Below the pieces are notes generated by a model. It was given only the letters and a program-made list of their open reading frames with translations, ran no database searches and was not told the DNA's origin. DNA of 64,000 nucleotides, from assembly GCF_006716765.1 (NCBI RefSeq), contig NZ_VFPO01000001.1, positions 5,952,001-6,016,000 of the forward strand, read 5' to 3'. Positions within the stretch are counted from its first letter, which is position 1. Each line of letters begins with the position of its first letter. Positions 31,869-39,967 of the stretch are shown in pieces. This DNA is from Actinomadura hallensis (lineage in GTDB: Bacteria; Actinomycetota; Actinomycetes; Streptosporangiales; Streptosporangiaceae). A program made the position numbers and the translations under genes.

Positions 31869-33146
31869 ATGAGCAACCCCCCGCCACCACCTGGTTGGGA
31901 GTCCCCGGGCGGTTCGTCCTGGCCGCCTCCCCCACCGCCCGCGGGCCCGGGGGGTCCGGGTCCCGGTGGGCCCGGCGCGCCGGGCGCCCCCGGAGGACCC
32001 GGCGGTTCTCCGCCGCCCCCGCCCGGAGGCCCCGGCACCCCGCCGCCCTTCTTCCCGCCCCCGCCCGGCGCGCCCATGGGGCCGGGCATGCCCCCGCCGA
32101 AGCGCGGCGGCGGCGGTGCGGTGATCGCCGCGATCCTGGGCGGCGGCCTCGTGGTGATCCTGCTCATCGGGCTCGTCGTCTACGTGGCGACCGCGGGCGG
32201 CGGCAAGTCCCCCGAGGAGAAGCTGAGCGCCGCGGCGCGCAACCTGGCCTCGGCCGGCGCGGTCACGCTCGACGGCACGTTCGGGTCCGCGGGGACGCTG
32301 CGCGGCGAGCTCAACGTCACCAAGGGCGGCCGCGCGATGGGGTCCGTCACCTGGAACGGCTCCCGGGTCACGCTGCTCTCGGCCGACGGCAAGCTGTTCG
32401 TGAAGGCCGGCAAGCCCTACTGGGAGCGTGAGATCTCCGGCGGCTCGCCCTTCTACCTCAAGAGCGGCGACCAGTGGGGCCGGATGGACCATGACGAGCT
32501 CGACATCGACTTCAAGTCGCACCTCGCCCCGGCGGCGCTGGCGACCAAGGTGCGCGCCGCCCGGACCTCGAGCGTGAAGCCGCTCGAGACCCGGTGGAAG
32601 GGCAGGAAGGCGCTCAAGTTCAGTTCGTTCGCGTCCACCGTGTACATCACCGACGAGGACGACGCGGAGCTGCTGCGGTACGAGGCGACGACCCCGCGCG
32701 TCCGCGTCGACGTCACCCCCAAGGACTCCGCCTCGTCCGTCATCTCGGACATGCGCACGAGCATGGGCGAGCTCAAGGACTCGTTCAACGCCTCCGCGCA
32801 GCCGCGGGTCGTCGACTGGAAGAAGGGCAACTGCAACAGCTCGTCCGGCTGCACCGTCGAGGCCAAGATCAACCCGCCCTACGACGTGGACCCGCCGGTC
32901 ACCATCGACGTGCGCTTCCGCCTCACGGCCGGGTCGATCACCGGCCGGGACCTCGGCAACTGCACCACCACCATCACGATCAGGAGCTCCAGCGCGGAGT
33001 GGGCGAGCTGCCGCGTCACCAGCAGCGCATGGACGCGCTGGGCCAGGGACTCCGGCGGCACCTTCTACAAGCACGCCGACTACAAGGTGATCGGCGCCAC
33101 CTCCGAAGAGATCCAGTCGCTGCAGAGCGGGCTCGACAGCGAGTGA
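31869..33146 (+). CDS. Proline/glycine-rich membrane-anchored protein with extracytoplasmic domain (paralogue of 33403-35310)
   Basis: The 425-residue product begins with 80 residues of polyproline and Gly/Pro repeats. A transmembrane helix (about 85-110, VIAAILGGGLVVILLIGLVVYVAT-like) and an outer domain follow. The outer domain has a lipoprotein-like first half (SADGKLFVKAGKPYWER) and a second half with paired Cys (GNCNSSSGCTVEAKI, LGNCTTTITI, EWASCRVT). The ATG start has AAGGA nine bases upstream. The outer domain shares these landmarks with the next gene, so the two are tandem paralogues. Cell-surface role; function unknown. Confidence 0.82.
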   Translation: MSNPPPPPGWESPGGSSWPPPPPPAGPGGPGPGGPGAPGAPGGPGGSPPPPPGGPGTPPPFFPPPPGAPMGPGMPPPKRGGGGAVIAAILGGGLVVILLIGLVVYVATAGGGKSPEEKLSAAARNLASAGAVTLDGTFGSAGTLRGELNVTKGGRAMGSVTWNGSRVTLLSADGKLFVKAGKPYWEREISGGSPFYLKSGDQWGRMDHDELDIDFKSHLAPAALATKVRAARTSSVKPLETRWKGRKALKFSSFASTVYITDEDDAELLRYEATTPRVRVDVTPKDSASSVISDMRTSMGELKDSFNASAQPRVVDWKKGNCNSSSGCTVEAKINPPYDVDPPVTIDVRFRLTAGSITGRDLGNCTTTITIRSSSAEWASCRVTSSAWTRWARDSGGTFYKHADYKVIGATSEEIQSLQSGLDSE

Positions 33147-33191
33147 GGCGGCAGGTGAGGCGCCCCGCACGCTGATCCCCCGCCGCCCGGC

Positions 33192-33241
33192 GGCCCGGCG
33201 GCGCTCCTCCGAACACGGAGGAAGCGCCGCCGGGCCCCTTT
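33192..33241 (+). terminator. Terminator after the 31869-33146 gene
   Basis: A 14-bp stem (33192-33205 with 33223-33236) is topped by a nested CCTCC/GGAGG stem and followed by CCTTTAT. Confidence 0.85.
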
Positions 33242-33402
33242 ATGCTTCAGGAGACGCCCCCTCACAGGGCCCGGCGGCCGCACCACCGGCGAGCCGTCCG
33301 CTGAGCCCCTCGGCATCCTCTGGAGGACACCCGCATTTCCTTGCTTTGTCCCTGACGGTCGGGCCGCACCCCCGGCCCCCGAAGCGAGCAGAGTGAGCCC
33401 GA

Positions 33403-35310
33403 GTGAGCGCTGAACAGGACGGGCCGTCGCCGACGGCCGCCTCCCAACCCCCGCCCGCGGAGTCCTCCGCGTCGCGTCCGAACACGCCCGGATCCCCGGG
33501 CGGGCTCACGCAACCCTCCAAACCGCGCCGACCGGTCCCCCCGGACGTCCGCGTGGCGGGCGGGAACGCTCCACTCCGCCAAGGCGCATCTGCCCACCCG
33601 GGCGGCCCCGCATCCACAGGCACCCCCACACCGCAGGACGGCCCGGCTCACGCAGGCGCGTCCGCGCCACAGGGCCAGGGCCGCCACGCGGGCGGCCCCA
33701 TGTCTCCGGGCGGTCCCGTCCCACCGGGAACGCCGGCCCCGCAGAGCGGCCCAGGGCATGCAAGCCACGCAGAAGCGCAAGGCCAGGCCGACCACCCAGG
33801 CAACCCCACTCACCCGAACGGGCCCGTCCCGCCGAGGGCGCCTGCACAACAGGACGGCATGGCCCACGCAGGCGCGTCTGCGCCGCAAGGTCAGGCGGCC
33901 CACGGGAGTGGCCCGACCCTCTCGGACGGATTCGGTTCCCCCGGCGGTGCTGTGCCGCAGGACGGCTCCGTGCCGGCCGGTGTTTCTCAGCCGCAAGGCC
34001 CTCCGGCGCTCCCCGGTGAGTCCGTTCCCGCTCCCGGTGACCAGGCGGGCATGGGTGTTCCGCCGGCCGGGCCCGGCGGTCCGCGCGGGTTCGCGGGGGC
34101 CAAGGGGCGCAGGCTCGGGCGGAAGAAGAAGGTGCTGCTCGGCGCGGCGGGGGCCGTGGTGCTCCTGGGAAGTGTCGGGGCCGTGGCGGCAGTGGTGTCG
34201 TCCGGCGAGGACGAGCCGGCGAGGAGGCAGGCCGAGCCGTCCGTGTCCGCGGCGCCTCCGGCGTGGACGGTGCAGGCGGGGCGGCGCCTCACGTCCGGGA
34301 CGGGGCTGCGGTACGACGGGACGATGACGGTCGGCGGCAGGCCCGTCCAGCTGAACCTGCGGCTCACACCGTCGGGCATGGCGACCGGGACGCTGAGGGC
34401 GGGCCTGCTGAAGGCGGACGTCGTCGCCATCGACGGCGACACCTTCGTCAAGGCCGGGTCCGCGTTCTGGCGCAAGTACGTCCCCGAGGTGAGGAAGACG
34501 GAGTACTACGCGGGCCGCTGGTCCAAGGCGCCCGAGTCGCTGCCCGGGTTCGACGTGCCGGGCGTGCTCGGGCCCGAGTCCATCGCGCGGCGGCTCGCCC
34601 GGGCGCCGGCGGAGCCGCCCACGGAGGACGTGAACGGCGTCCCCGCGTACAAGGTCGAGGCGCGGGGCGCGGAGTACCTGATGGACGCGGCGGCCCCGCA
34701 CCGGCTGCTGGCGGTGCGGCCCGGCGGGCCGAACGCGCCGGTGCTGACGGTCGCGCCCGTGGCGGCGCCCGCGGCGGTGTTCGACGAGCTGCGCGCGCGG
34801 GTCGCGAACCTCGGCGGCGCCGCCGACCCGGGGCTGCGGTTCCGGCCGGGGGAGCTGAAGTTCTCCAACTGCGACAAGAACCCCAGCGGCTGCACCGTGA
34901 GCGTGCCCGCGACGCTGGCCGCGCCGGAGGGCGCGGTGCCCGAGGGGGCGCGGGTGGCGCTGCGGGCGTCGGTGTCGTCGCGCGGCACGCCGCTCGGACG
35001 CTGCACCAGTTCCCAGGAGGTGCCGGCGGACCGTTCGGTGACGTTGCGCTGCACCGTCACGAGCAAGCGCTGGCGCGACTGGGTGCGCAACGCCCTCGAC
35101 AACCCCGGCTCGTACCCGTACGAGGCGACCGCGCACGTCGTCGGGGAGGCGGTCGCCGCGGACGCCGTCGACGAGCTGCTCGCCAAGGTGGACCGGGAGC
35201 GCGCCGACGTGGTGAAGCCGACCGTGCCGCCGACGGCCGAGCCGGGGCCCGCGGACGGCGGATCGGAGCCACCGCAGGTCGCCACGTCGCAGCCCCCTGG
35301 AGGGTCCTGA
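33403..35310 (+). CDS. Large proline-rich membrane-anchored protein (paralogue of 31869-33146)
   Basis: The 635-residue protein begins with about 230 residues of low-complexity Pro/Gly/Ala/Gln with repeated AHAGASAPQGQ units. A basic stop-transfer (GRRLGRKKK) and a transmembrane helix (about 244-266) lead to the outer domain. That domain contains AIDGDTFVKAGSAFWRKYV, SNCDKNPSGCTVSV, GRCTSSQE and TLRCTVTSKRWRDWV, parallel to the preceding gene. A Pro-rich tail ends the protein. The GTG start is the most plausible; a ribosome site is weak. Function is unknown. Confidence 0.8.
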   Translation: MSAEQDGPSPTAASQPPPAESSASRPNTPGSPGGLTQPSKPRRPVPPDVRVAGGNAPLRQGASAHPGGPASTGTPTPQDGPAHAGASAPQGQGRHAGGPMSPGGPVPPGTPAPQSGPGHASHAEAQGQADHPGNPTHPNGPVPPRAPAQQDGMAHAGASAPQGQAAHGSGPTLSDGFGSPGGAVPQDGSVPAGVSQPQGPPALPGESVPAPGDQAGMGVPPAGPGGPRGFAGAKGRRLGRKKKVLLGAAGAVVLLGSVGAVAAVVSSGEDEPARRQAEPSVSAAPPAWTVQAGRRLTSGTGLRYDGTMTVGGRPVQLNLRLTPSGMATGTLRAGLLKADVVAIDGDTFVKAGSAFWRKYVPEVRKTEYYAGRWSKAPESLPGFDVPGVLGPESIARRLARAPAEPPTEDVNGVPAYKVEARGAEYLMDAAAPHRLLAVRPGGPNAPVLTVAPVAAPAAVFDELRARVANLGGAADPGLRFRPGELKFSNCDKNPSGCTVSVPATLAAPEGAVPEGARVALRASVSSRGTPLGRCTSSQEVPADRSVTLRCTVTSKRWRDWVRNALDNPGSYPYEATAHVVGEAVAADAVDELLAKVDRERADVVKPTVPPTAEPGPADGGSEPPQVATSQPPGGS

Positions 35311-35426
35311 GACGGCCTCCCAACGGGCCTTGTGCGTTGGCACAGGGGCGGTGACCTGGGACGAATTCCGAGCCATCTACACTTCGGGCTGTGAACTCCA
35401 CGCCGGTGGGGAGCCGGAGCTCCTCG

Positions 35427-35495
35427 ATGAGTCCCGCGCGGCTGGTCAGGCGCCTGCACGTCGACCTGTGCCGGCAGCGCAGCAGCCTGTGTTAG
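35427..35495 (+). CDS. Short leader peptide ending in Cys
   Basis: The 22-residue frame has the core RRLHVDLCRQRSSLC immediately before the stop. It resembles the short actinobacterial leader peptides with an H-[VI]-D-L-x-R core and terminal Cys that are found before sulfur-related genes. The ATG at 35427 has GGAG seven bases upstream; an in-frame GTG at 35391 would give 34 residues but lacks a ribosome site. Two Cys near the end would make ribosome progress depend on charged tRNA-Cys. It lies about 360 bases before korA, an iron-sulfur enzyme gene. Confidence 0.6.
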   Translation: MSPARLVRRLHVDLCRQRSSLC

Positions 35496-35562
35496 GGATG
35501 AACTCGGGGAGCCGCCCAGGTCGTACATCCGGTTAGGACCTGCCCGAATCCAGGAGGGCCGA

Positions 35563-35583
35563 GTGAACCCCGCAGCGAAGTGA
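35563..35583 (+). other. Six-codon frame behind a perfect ribosome-binding site
   Basis: AGGAGG (35552-35557) is followed after five bases by GTG, five sense codons (product MNPAAK) and TGA. Such a strong ribosome site for a minimal frame suggests ribosome loading with a regulatory purpose, or chance. No longer frame starts here. Confidence 0.4.
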
Positions 35584-35775
35584 TACGTCTTGTGCTATAC
35601 GGGGTCACGACCTCCCCTGGAAGCGGGACGTCACATGACGGGCGGAGCGGCTGCCGCGGTCCATGCCTCCCATGACCAGCGGCCACCGAGCACCGGACAT
35701 CACCGGGCGGCGCCTGCCCTCGTCCCGGTGAGCGAACCCGTCCCCGATCACACCATCCCACCCCGGACATACCAT

Positions 35776-35794
35776 GAAGGTAAGCCTAAGTAGC
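35776..35794 (+). promoter_or_regulatory. Partial IdeR/DmdR-type iron box
   Basis: AAGGTAAGCCTAA matches the left two thirds of the 19-bp actinobacterial iron-box consensus (about 13 of 19 positions), while the right arm is degraded. It lies 60 bases before korA, which encodes part of an iron-sulfur enzyme. Binding is unproven. Confidence 0.3.
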
Positions 35795-35853
35795 ATCACG
35801 ATCCTGGGCGCCTCCCCCAGGACGGGTGCTGCGCGTCGAGGAGGTCTTCCTCT

Positions 35854-37695
35854 GTGACCAAACAGGTCCAGCAGCTCGACCGCGTCATCATCCGCTTCGC
35901 CGGAGACTCCGGCGACGGCATGCAGCTGACCGGCGACCGCTTCACCCAGGAGACGGCGGCGTTCGGCAACGACTTGTCGACGTTGCCGAACTTCCCGGCC
36001 GAGATCCGCGCCCCCGCCGGGACGCTGCCCGGCGTGTCCAGCTTCCAGTTGCACTTCGCCGACCACGACATCCTGACCCCGGGCGACGCGCCCAACGTCC
36101 TGGTCGCGATGAATCCCGCCGCCCTCAAGGCCAACCTCGGGGACCTGCCCCGCGGGGCGGATCTGATCATCAACACCGACGAGTTCACCAAGCGCAACCT
36201 CGCCAAGGTCGGGTACGAGTCGAACCCCGTCGAGGACGGCTCCCTCGACGAGTACCGGGTCCACGCGCTGCCGCTCACCTCGATGACGGTGACCGCGCTC
36301 GAGGACTTCGACATCACCAAGAAGGACGCCGAGCGCGCGAAGAACATGTTCGCGCTGGGCCTTCTGTCGTGGCTGTACCACCGTCCCACCGAGGGGACGA
36401 TCGCCTTCCTCGAACGGAAGTTCGCGAAGAAGCCCGAGATCATGAAGGCCAACATCGCGGCCTTCCAGGCGGGCTGGAGCTTCGGCGAGACGACCGAGGC
36501 GTTCTCGACGCAGTACGAGGTCAAGCCGGCCGAGCACGAGCCGGGCCTGTACCGCAACATCACCGGGAACCTCGCGCTGGCCTACGGGCTGGTCGCCGCG
36601 GGCGTGCAGAGCGGGCTGCCGGTCTTCCTCGGCTCCTACCCGATCACGCCGGCGTCCGACATCCTGCACGAGGTCTCCAAGCACAAGCGGTTCGGGATCC
36701 GCACGTTCCAGGCCGAGGACGAGATCGCCGCGGTCGGCGCGGCGCTCGGCGCCTCGTTCGGCGGGTCCCTCGGCGTCACCACGACGTCCGGGCCGGGCGT
36801 CGCGCTGAAGAGCGAGACGATCGGCCTCGCCGTCGCGACCGAGCTTCCGCTGCTGGTCATCGACGTGCAGCGGGCCGGCCCGTCCACCGGGATGCCGACC
36901 AAGACCGAGCAGGCCGACCTGATGCAGGCCATGTACGGCCGCAACGGCGAGGCGCCCGTCCCGGTGATCGCGCCGAAGTCCCCGTCGGACTGCTTCGACG
37001 CGGCGCTGGAGGCGGCCCGGATCGCGGTGAAGTACCGCACCCCGGTGATCCTCCTGTCGGACGGCTACCTCGCCAACGGCTCCGAGCCGTGGCGGCTGCC
37101 GGACGTGTCGGAGCTGCCGAAGATCGAGCCCGGGTTCGCCGAGCCCGGCCAGGAGGACTTCCAGCCGTTCGCGCGCGACTCCGAGACCCTCGCCCGCCCG
37201 TGGGCGATCCCGGGCACGGCGGGCCTGGAGCACCGGATCGGCGGCCTGGAGAAGGCCGACGGCTCCGGCAACATCTCCTACGACCCCGCCAACCACGACA
37301 AGATGACCCGGCTCCGCCAGGCCAAGGTGGACGGGATCGCCAACGACATCGAGCCGCTCGCCGTGGACGACCCGTCCGGCAAGGCGCGCGTGCTGGTGAT
37401 CGGCTGGGGCGGGACGTTCGGCTCGATCTCCGCCGCCGTCCGGCTCGTCCGCGCGGAGGGGCGCAACGTGGCGCAGGCGCACCTGCGGCACCTCAACCCC
37501 TTCCCCGCGAACCTGGCCGAGGTGCTGCGCTCCTACGACAAGGTCATCGTCCCGGAGATCAACCTCGGCCAGCTCGCGCTGCTGCTGCGCGGGCGGTTCC
37601 TCGTGGACGTGATCTCCTACAACCAGGTCCGCGGCCTGCCCTTCAAGGCCGAGGAGCTCCAGGGCGTCATCCAGGATGTGATCGACAGTGAGTGA
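35854..37695 (+). CDS. korA: 2-oxoglutarate:ferredoxin oxidoreductase, alpha (gamma-alpha fused) subunit
   Basis: The 613-residue CoA-acylating 2-oxoacid:ferredoxin oxidoreductase subunit has the gamma domain first (about 1-190; RFAGDSGDGMQLTGDRFT, LPGVSSFQLHFAD). The alpha domain starts about 225 (FLGSYPITPASDILHEV, TFQAEDEIAAVGAALGASF, TSGPGVALKSETIGLAV, DVQRAGPSTGMPTKTEQADL). With KorB it decarboxylates 2-oxoglutarate to succinyl-CoA and reduces ferredoxin in the cytoplasm. The GTG at 35854 follows GAGGAGG at eight bases. It overlaps korB by eight bases. Confidence 0.94.
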   Translation: MTKQVQQLDRVIIRFAGDSGDGMQLTGDRFTQETAAFGNDLSTLPNFPAEIRAPAGTLPGVSSFQLHFADHDILTPGDAPNVLVAMNPAALKANLGDLPRGADLIINTDEFTKRNLAKVGYESNPVEDGSLDEYRVHALPLTSMTVTALEDFDITKKDAERAKNMFALGLLSWLYHRPTEGTIAFLERKFAKKPEIMKANIAAFQAGWSFGETTEAFSTQYEVKPAEHEPGLYRNITGNLALAYGLVAAGVQSGLPVFLGSYPITPASDILHEVSKHKRFGIRTFQAEDEIAAVGAALGASFGGSLGVTTTSGPGVALKSETIGLAVATELPLLVIDVQRAGPSTGMPTKTEQADLMQAMYGRNGEAPVPVIAPKSPSDCFDAALEAARIAVKYRTPVILLSDGYLANGSEPWRLPDVSELPKIEPGFAEPGQEDFQPFARDSETLARPWAIPGTAGLEHRIGGLEKADGSGNISYDPANHDKMTRLRQAKVDGIANDIEPLAVDDPSGKARVLVIGWGGTFGSISAAVRLVRAEGRNVAQAHLRHLNPFPANLAEVLRSYDKVIVPEINLGQLALLLRGRFLVDVISYNQVRGLPFKAEELQGVIQDVIDSE

Positions 37696-38767
37696 CAACG
37701 GAGCGAACGGCAACGGCTCCGCGAACGGCCGGTCGCTGCTCTCCCTCGTCCCGAAGGCCGAGGGGAAGCAGACGATGAAGGACTTCAAGACCGACCAGGA
37801 GGTGCGCTGGTGCCCCGGGTGCGGTGACTACGCGATCCTCGCGGCCGTCCAGTCCTTCCTGCCGGAGCTGGGGCTGCGCCGGGAGAACATCACGTTCGTG
37901 TCCGGCATCGGCTGCTCGTCGCGGTTCCCGTACTACATGAACACCTACGGGTTCCACTCGATCCACGGCCGCGCGCCGGCGATCGCGACGGGCCTGGCCA
38001 CGTCCCGCCCGGACCTGTCGGTGTGGGTGGTGACCGGGGACGGCGACGCGCTGTCCATCGGGGGCAACCACCTGATCCACGCGCTGCGCCGCAACGTCAA
38101 CCTGAAGATCCTCCTGTTCAACAACCGGATCTACGGGCTGACCAAGGGGCAGTACTCGCCCACGTCGGAGTTCGGCAAGATCACCAAGTCGACGCCGATG
38201 GGGTCGCTGGACGCGCCCTTCAACCCGCTGTCGCTGGCGATCGGCGCGGAGGGCACGTTCGTCGCCCGGACGATCGACTCGGACCGCAAGCACCTCCAGT
38301 CGGTGCTGCGGGCCGCCGCGCAGCACCGCGGCACCGCGCTCGTCGAGATCTACCAGAACTGCAACATCTTCAACGACAACGCGTTCGAGCCGCTGAAGGA
38401 CGCGGAGGTCCGCGACGACGTCACGGTCCGGCTGGAGCACGGTGAGCCGATCATCTTCGGTTCGGACCGCTCCAAGGCGCTGCGCCGCACCGCGAACGGC
38501 TCGTTCGAGGTCGTGAAGGTGGCGGACGTCGACCCGTCCGAGATCGCGGTGCACGACGCCCACGACCCGGATCCGTCGCAGGCGTTCGCGCTGTCGCGGC
38601 TGGACCAGCCGGCGTTCGAGCACACCCCGATCGGCATCTTCCGCGACGTGGACCGTCCGTCGTACGACGAGCTGATGCGGGCCCAGCTCGACGAGGCCGT
38701 CCAGGCGCAGGGCGAGGGCGATCTGGCGGAGCTGCTCGCCAGCGGCGACACCTGGCGCATCGACTAG
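37688..38767 (+). CDS. korB: 2-oxoglutarate:ferredoxin oxidoreductase, beta subunit
   Basis: The 359-residue thiamine-diphosphate subunit has WCPGCGDYAILAAVQ and SGIGCSSRFPYYMNTYGFH, with Cys for the [4Fe-4S] cluster. The TPP motif is GDGDALSIGGNHLIHALRRN...NNRIYGLTKGQYSPTS, and IYQNCNIFND supplies another Cys. The GTG start lies inside the korA 3' end. A strong terminator follows, so korAB is a two-gene operon. The length is typical of the actinobacterial/mycobacterial KorB type. Confidence 0.95.
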   Translation: MSDNGANGNGSANGRSLLSLVPKAEGKQTMKDFKTDQEVRWCPGCGDYAILAAVQSFLPELGLRRENITFVSGIGCSSRFPYYMNTYGFHSIHGRAPAIATGLATSRPDLSVWVVTGDGDALSIGGNHLIHALRRNVNLKILLFNNRIYGLTKGQYSPTSEFGKITKSTPMGSLDAPFNPLSLAIGAEGTFVARTIDSDRKHLQSVLRAAAQHRGTALVEIYQNCNIFNDNAFEPLKDAEVRDDVTVRLEHGEPIIFGSDRSKALRRTANGSFEVVKVADVDPSEIAVHDAHDPDPSQAFALSRLDQPAFEHTPIGIFRDVDRPSYDELMRAQLDEAVQAQGEGDLAELLASGDTWRID

Positions 38768-38788
38768 CGCCCGGCCGGCACGTCTCGC

Positions 38789-38830
38789 AGGCCCGGTCCC
38801 GGTTGTCCGGGGCCGGGCCTTCGGCATTTT
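38789..38830 (+). terminator. Rho-independent terminator after korB
   Basis: A 14-bp stem with one T-G wobble (38789-38802 with 38807-38820), tetraloop TTGT, is followed by TCGGCATTTT. Confidence 0.9.
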
Positions 38831-38967
38831 GAAACCGGCCCGCCGGGGCACGGATTTGTCACACGGTGAGCGCCGGGGAAATCCCCGGCCACATTCGGCC
38901 CGGGAGACGGTGCGGGACCGCCGCTCCGGCTGCCAGACTGAAGAGATCATGAGCCGGGGAGGTGACG

Positions 38968-39963
38968 ATGCGGGTCGTGCCGCGCCGCAGCAGGAATCGT
39001 CGGCGGGACGAGGCAACCGCGCCGTCCCCCTCCCCCTCGGTTCCGCCCGGCGCCCCGGAGAGCGCTGAGCCCGCGCCCGGCGGCTCCCCGTCCGACCCGC
39101 CCCCCGCCCAGGGCGCGAACACGCCGCCCGCGAAGTCCGAGATCGGCGCGCCCGCTGATCCGGCGGGGACGAAGACCGGCGGGCCGCCGGAGGCGGAGAC
39201 CGGGAAGCCCGCGGATTCGGCGGACGCGCAGGCCCGCGAGGACGCCGACGCCACGACGAGGGCGACGGAGGAGTTCCCTGCGGTCACGCCCCGCGTCCCC
39301 GTCCCGGCCTCGCCCGCGGAGACGGAGGCGGCGCGCCGCCGGGCGCGGTCGGCCGAGCGGCGGCGGGCCACGGCGGAGGTCAAGCGGAGCAGGGCGGGAC
39401 TGCGGCGCAACCGGCCGCACCGTACGCCCCCGACGCCCGCGCGGGCCGCCGAACAGCACCGCTCGGCGATGCTCGTCATGGTCCTCACGCTGGGGCTGCT
39501 GATCGCCGCGGTGGCGGTCACCGGCGCGCTGATCGCGTCGTCGATGCGGACGCAGCCGGTGACGCTGGCGGCGCCGCTGCACGTCTATCCCGTGACGCAG
39601 ACGTCGCCGGGGCAGTGCCCGGCGGGGACGCAGGGCATCTCGGGGCAGTCCGCGACCGGCCCGACCTGCTACCGGATGGCCCAGGGCATCGCGATCCGCG
39701 AGGTGGCCGACCTGCGCGTCCAGCGGTCGCGGGTGCAGCCGGGCGGCTACGACGTGGCGCTCACGCTGCGCCCGTCCGACCGGAAGGCGTTCGCCGACCT
39801 GACGCGGGCGACGGTCGGCCGGGACCTCGCGTTCGTCGTGCGGAACCGGATCATCACGCTGCCCCGCGTCGACATGGCCATCCTGGACGGGAAGGTCGTC
39901 GTGACCGGGCCGCCCGACCGCGCCTCGGCGAACCGGCTGGTCCGGGAGCTGAAGGGCCGCTGA
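38968..39963 (+). CDS. Membrane-anchored protein with SecDF P1-head-like domain
   Basis: The 331-residue protein has an N-terminal half rich in Pro/Ala/Glu and then Arg (RRRARSAERRRATAEVKRSR), and one transmembrane helix (about 167-192). The outer domain (about 195-331) reads YRMAQGIAIREVADLRVQ...GYDVALTLRPSDRKAFADLTRATVGRDLAFVVRNRII, which resembles the SecD P1 head repeat. The ATG at 38968 has GGAGGTGA just upstream, which favours it over the GTG at 38962. It probably supports protein export or envelope functions; evidence is from the domain only. Confidence 0.78.
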   Translation: MRVVPRRSRNRRRDEATAPSPSPSVPPGAPESAEPAPGGSPSDPPPAQGANTPPAKSEIGAPADPAGTKTGGPPEAETGKPADSADAQAREDADATTRATEEFPAVTPRVPVPASPAETEAARRRARSAERRRATAEVKRSRAGLRRNRPHRTPPTPARAAEQHRSAMLVMVLTLGLLIAAVAVTGALIASSMRTQPVTLAAPLHVYPVTQTSPGQCPAGTQGISGQSATGPTCYRMAQGIAIREVADLRVQRSRVQPGGYDVALTLRPSDRKAFADLTRATVGRDLAFVVRNRIITLPRVDMAILDGKVVVTGPPDRASANRLVRELKGR

Positions 39964-39967
39964 CCGG

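Larger units (their letters stand above)
35311..35853 (+). other. Long 5' region of korA
   Basis: These 543 bases hold a short Cys-ending leader frame (35427-35495), a weak stem CAGGTC/GACCTG at 35517-35542, a six-codon frame behind a perfect AGGAGG (35563-35583) and a partial iron-box-like sequence (35776-35794). No longer gene is supported. The layout suggests control of korA by attenuation and/or iron. Confidence 0.5.
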
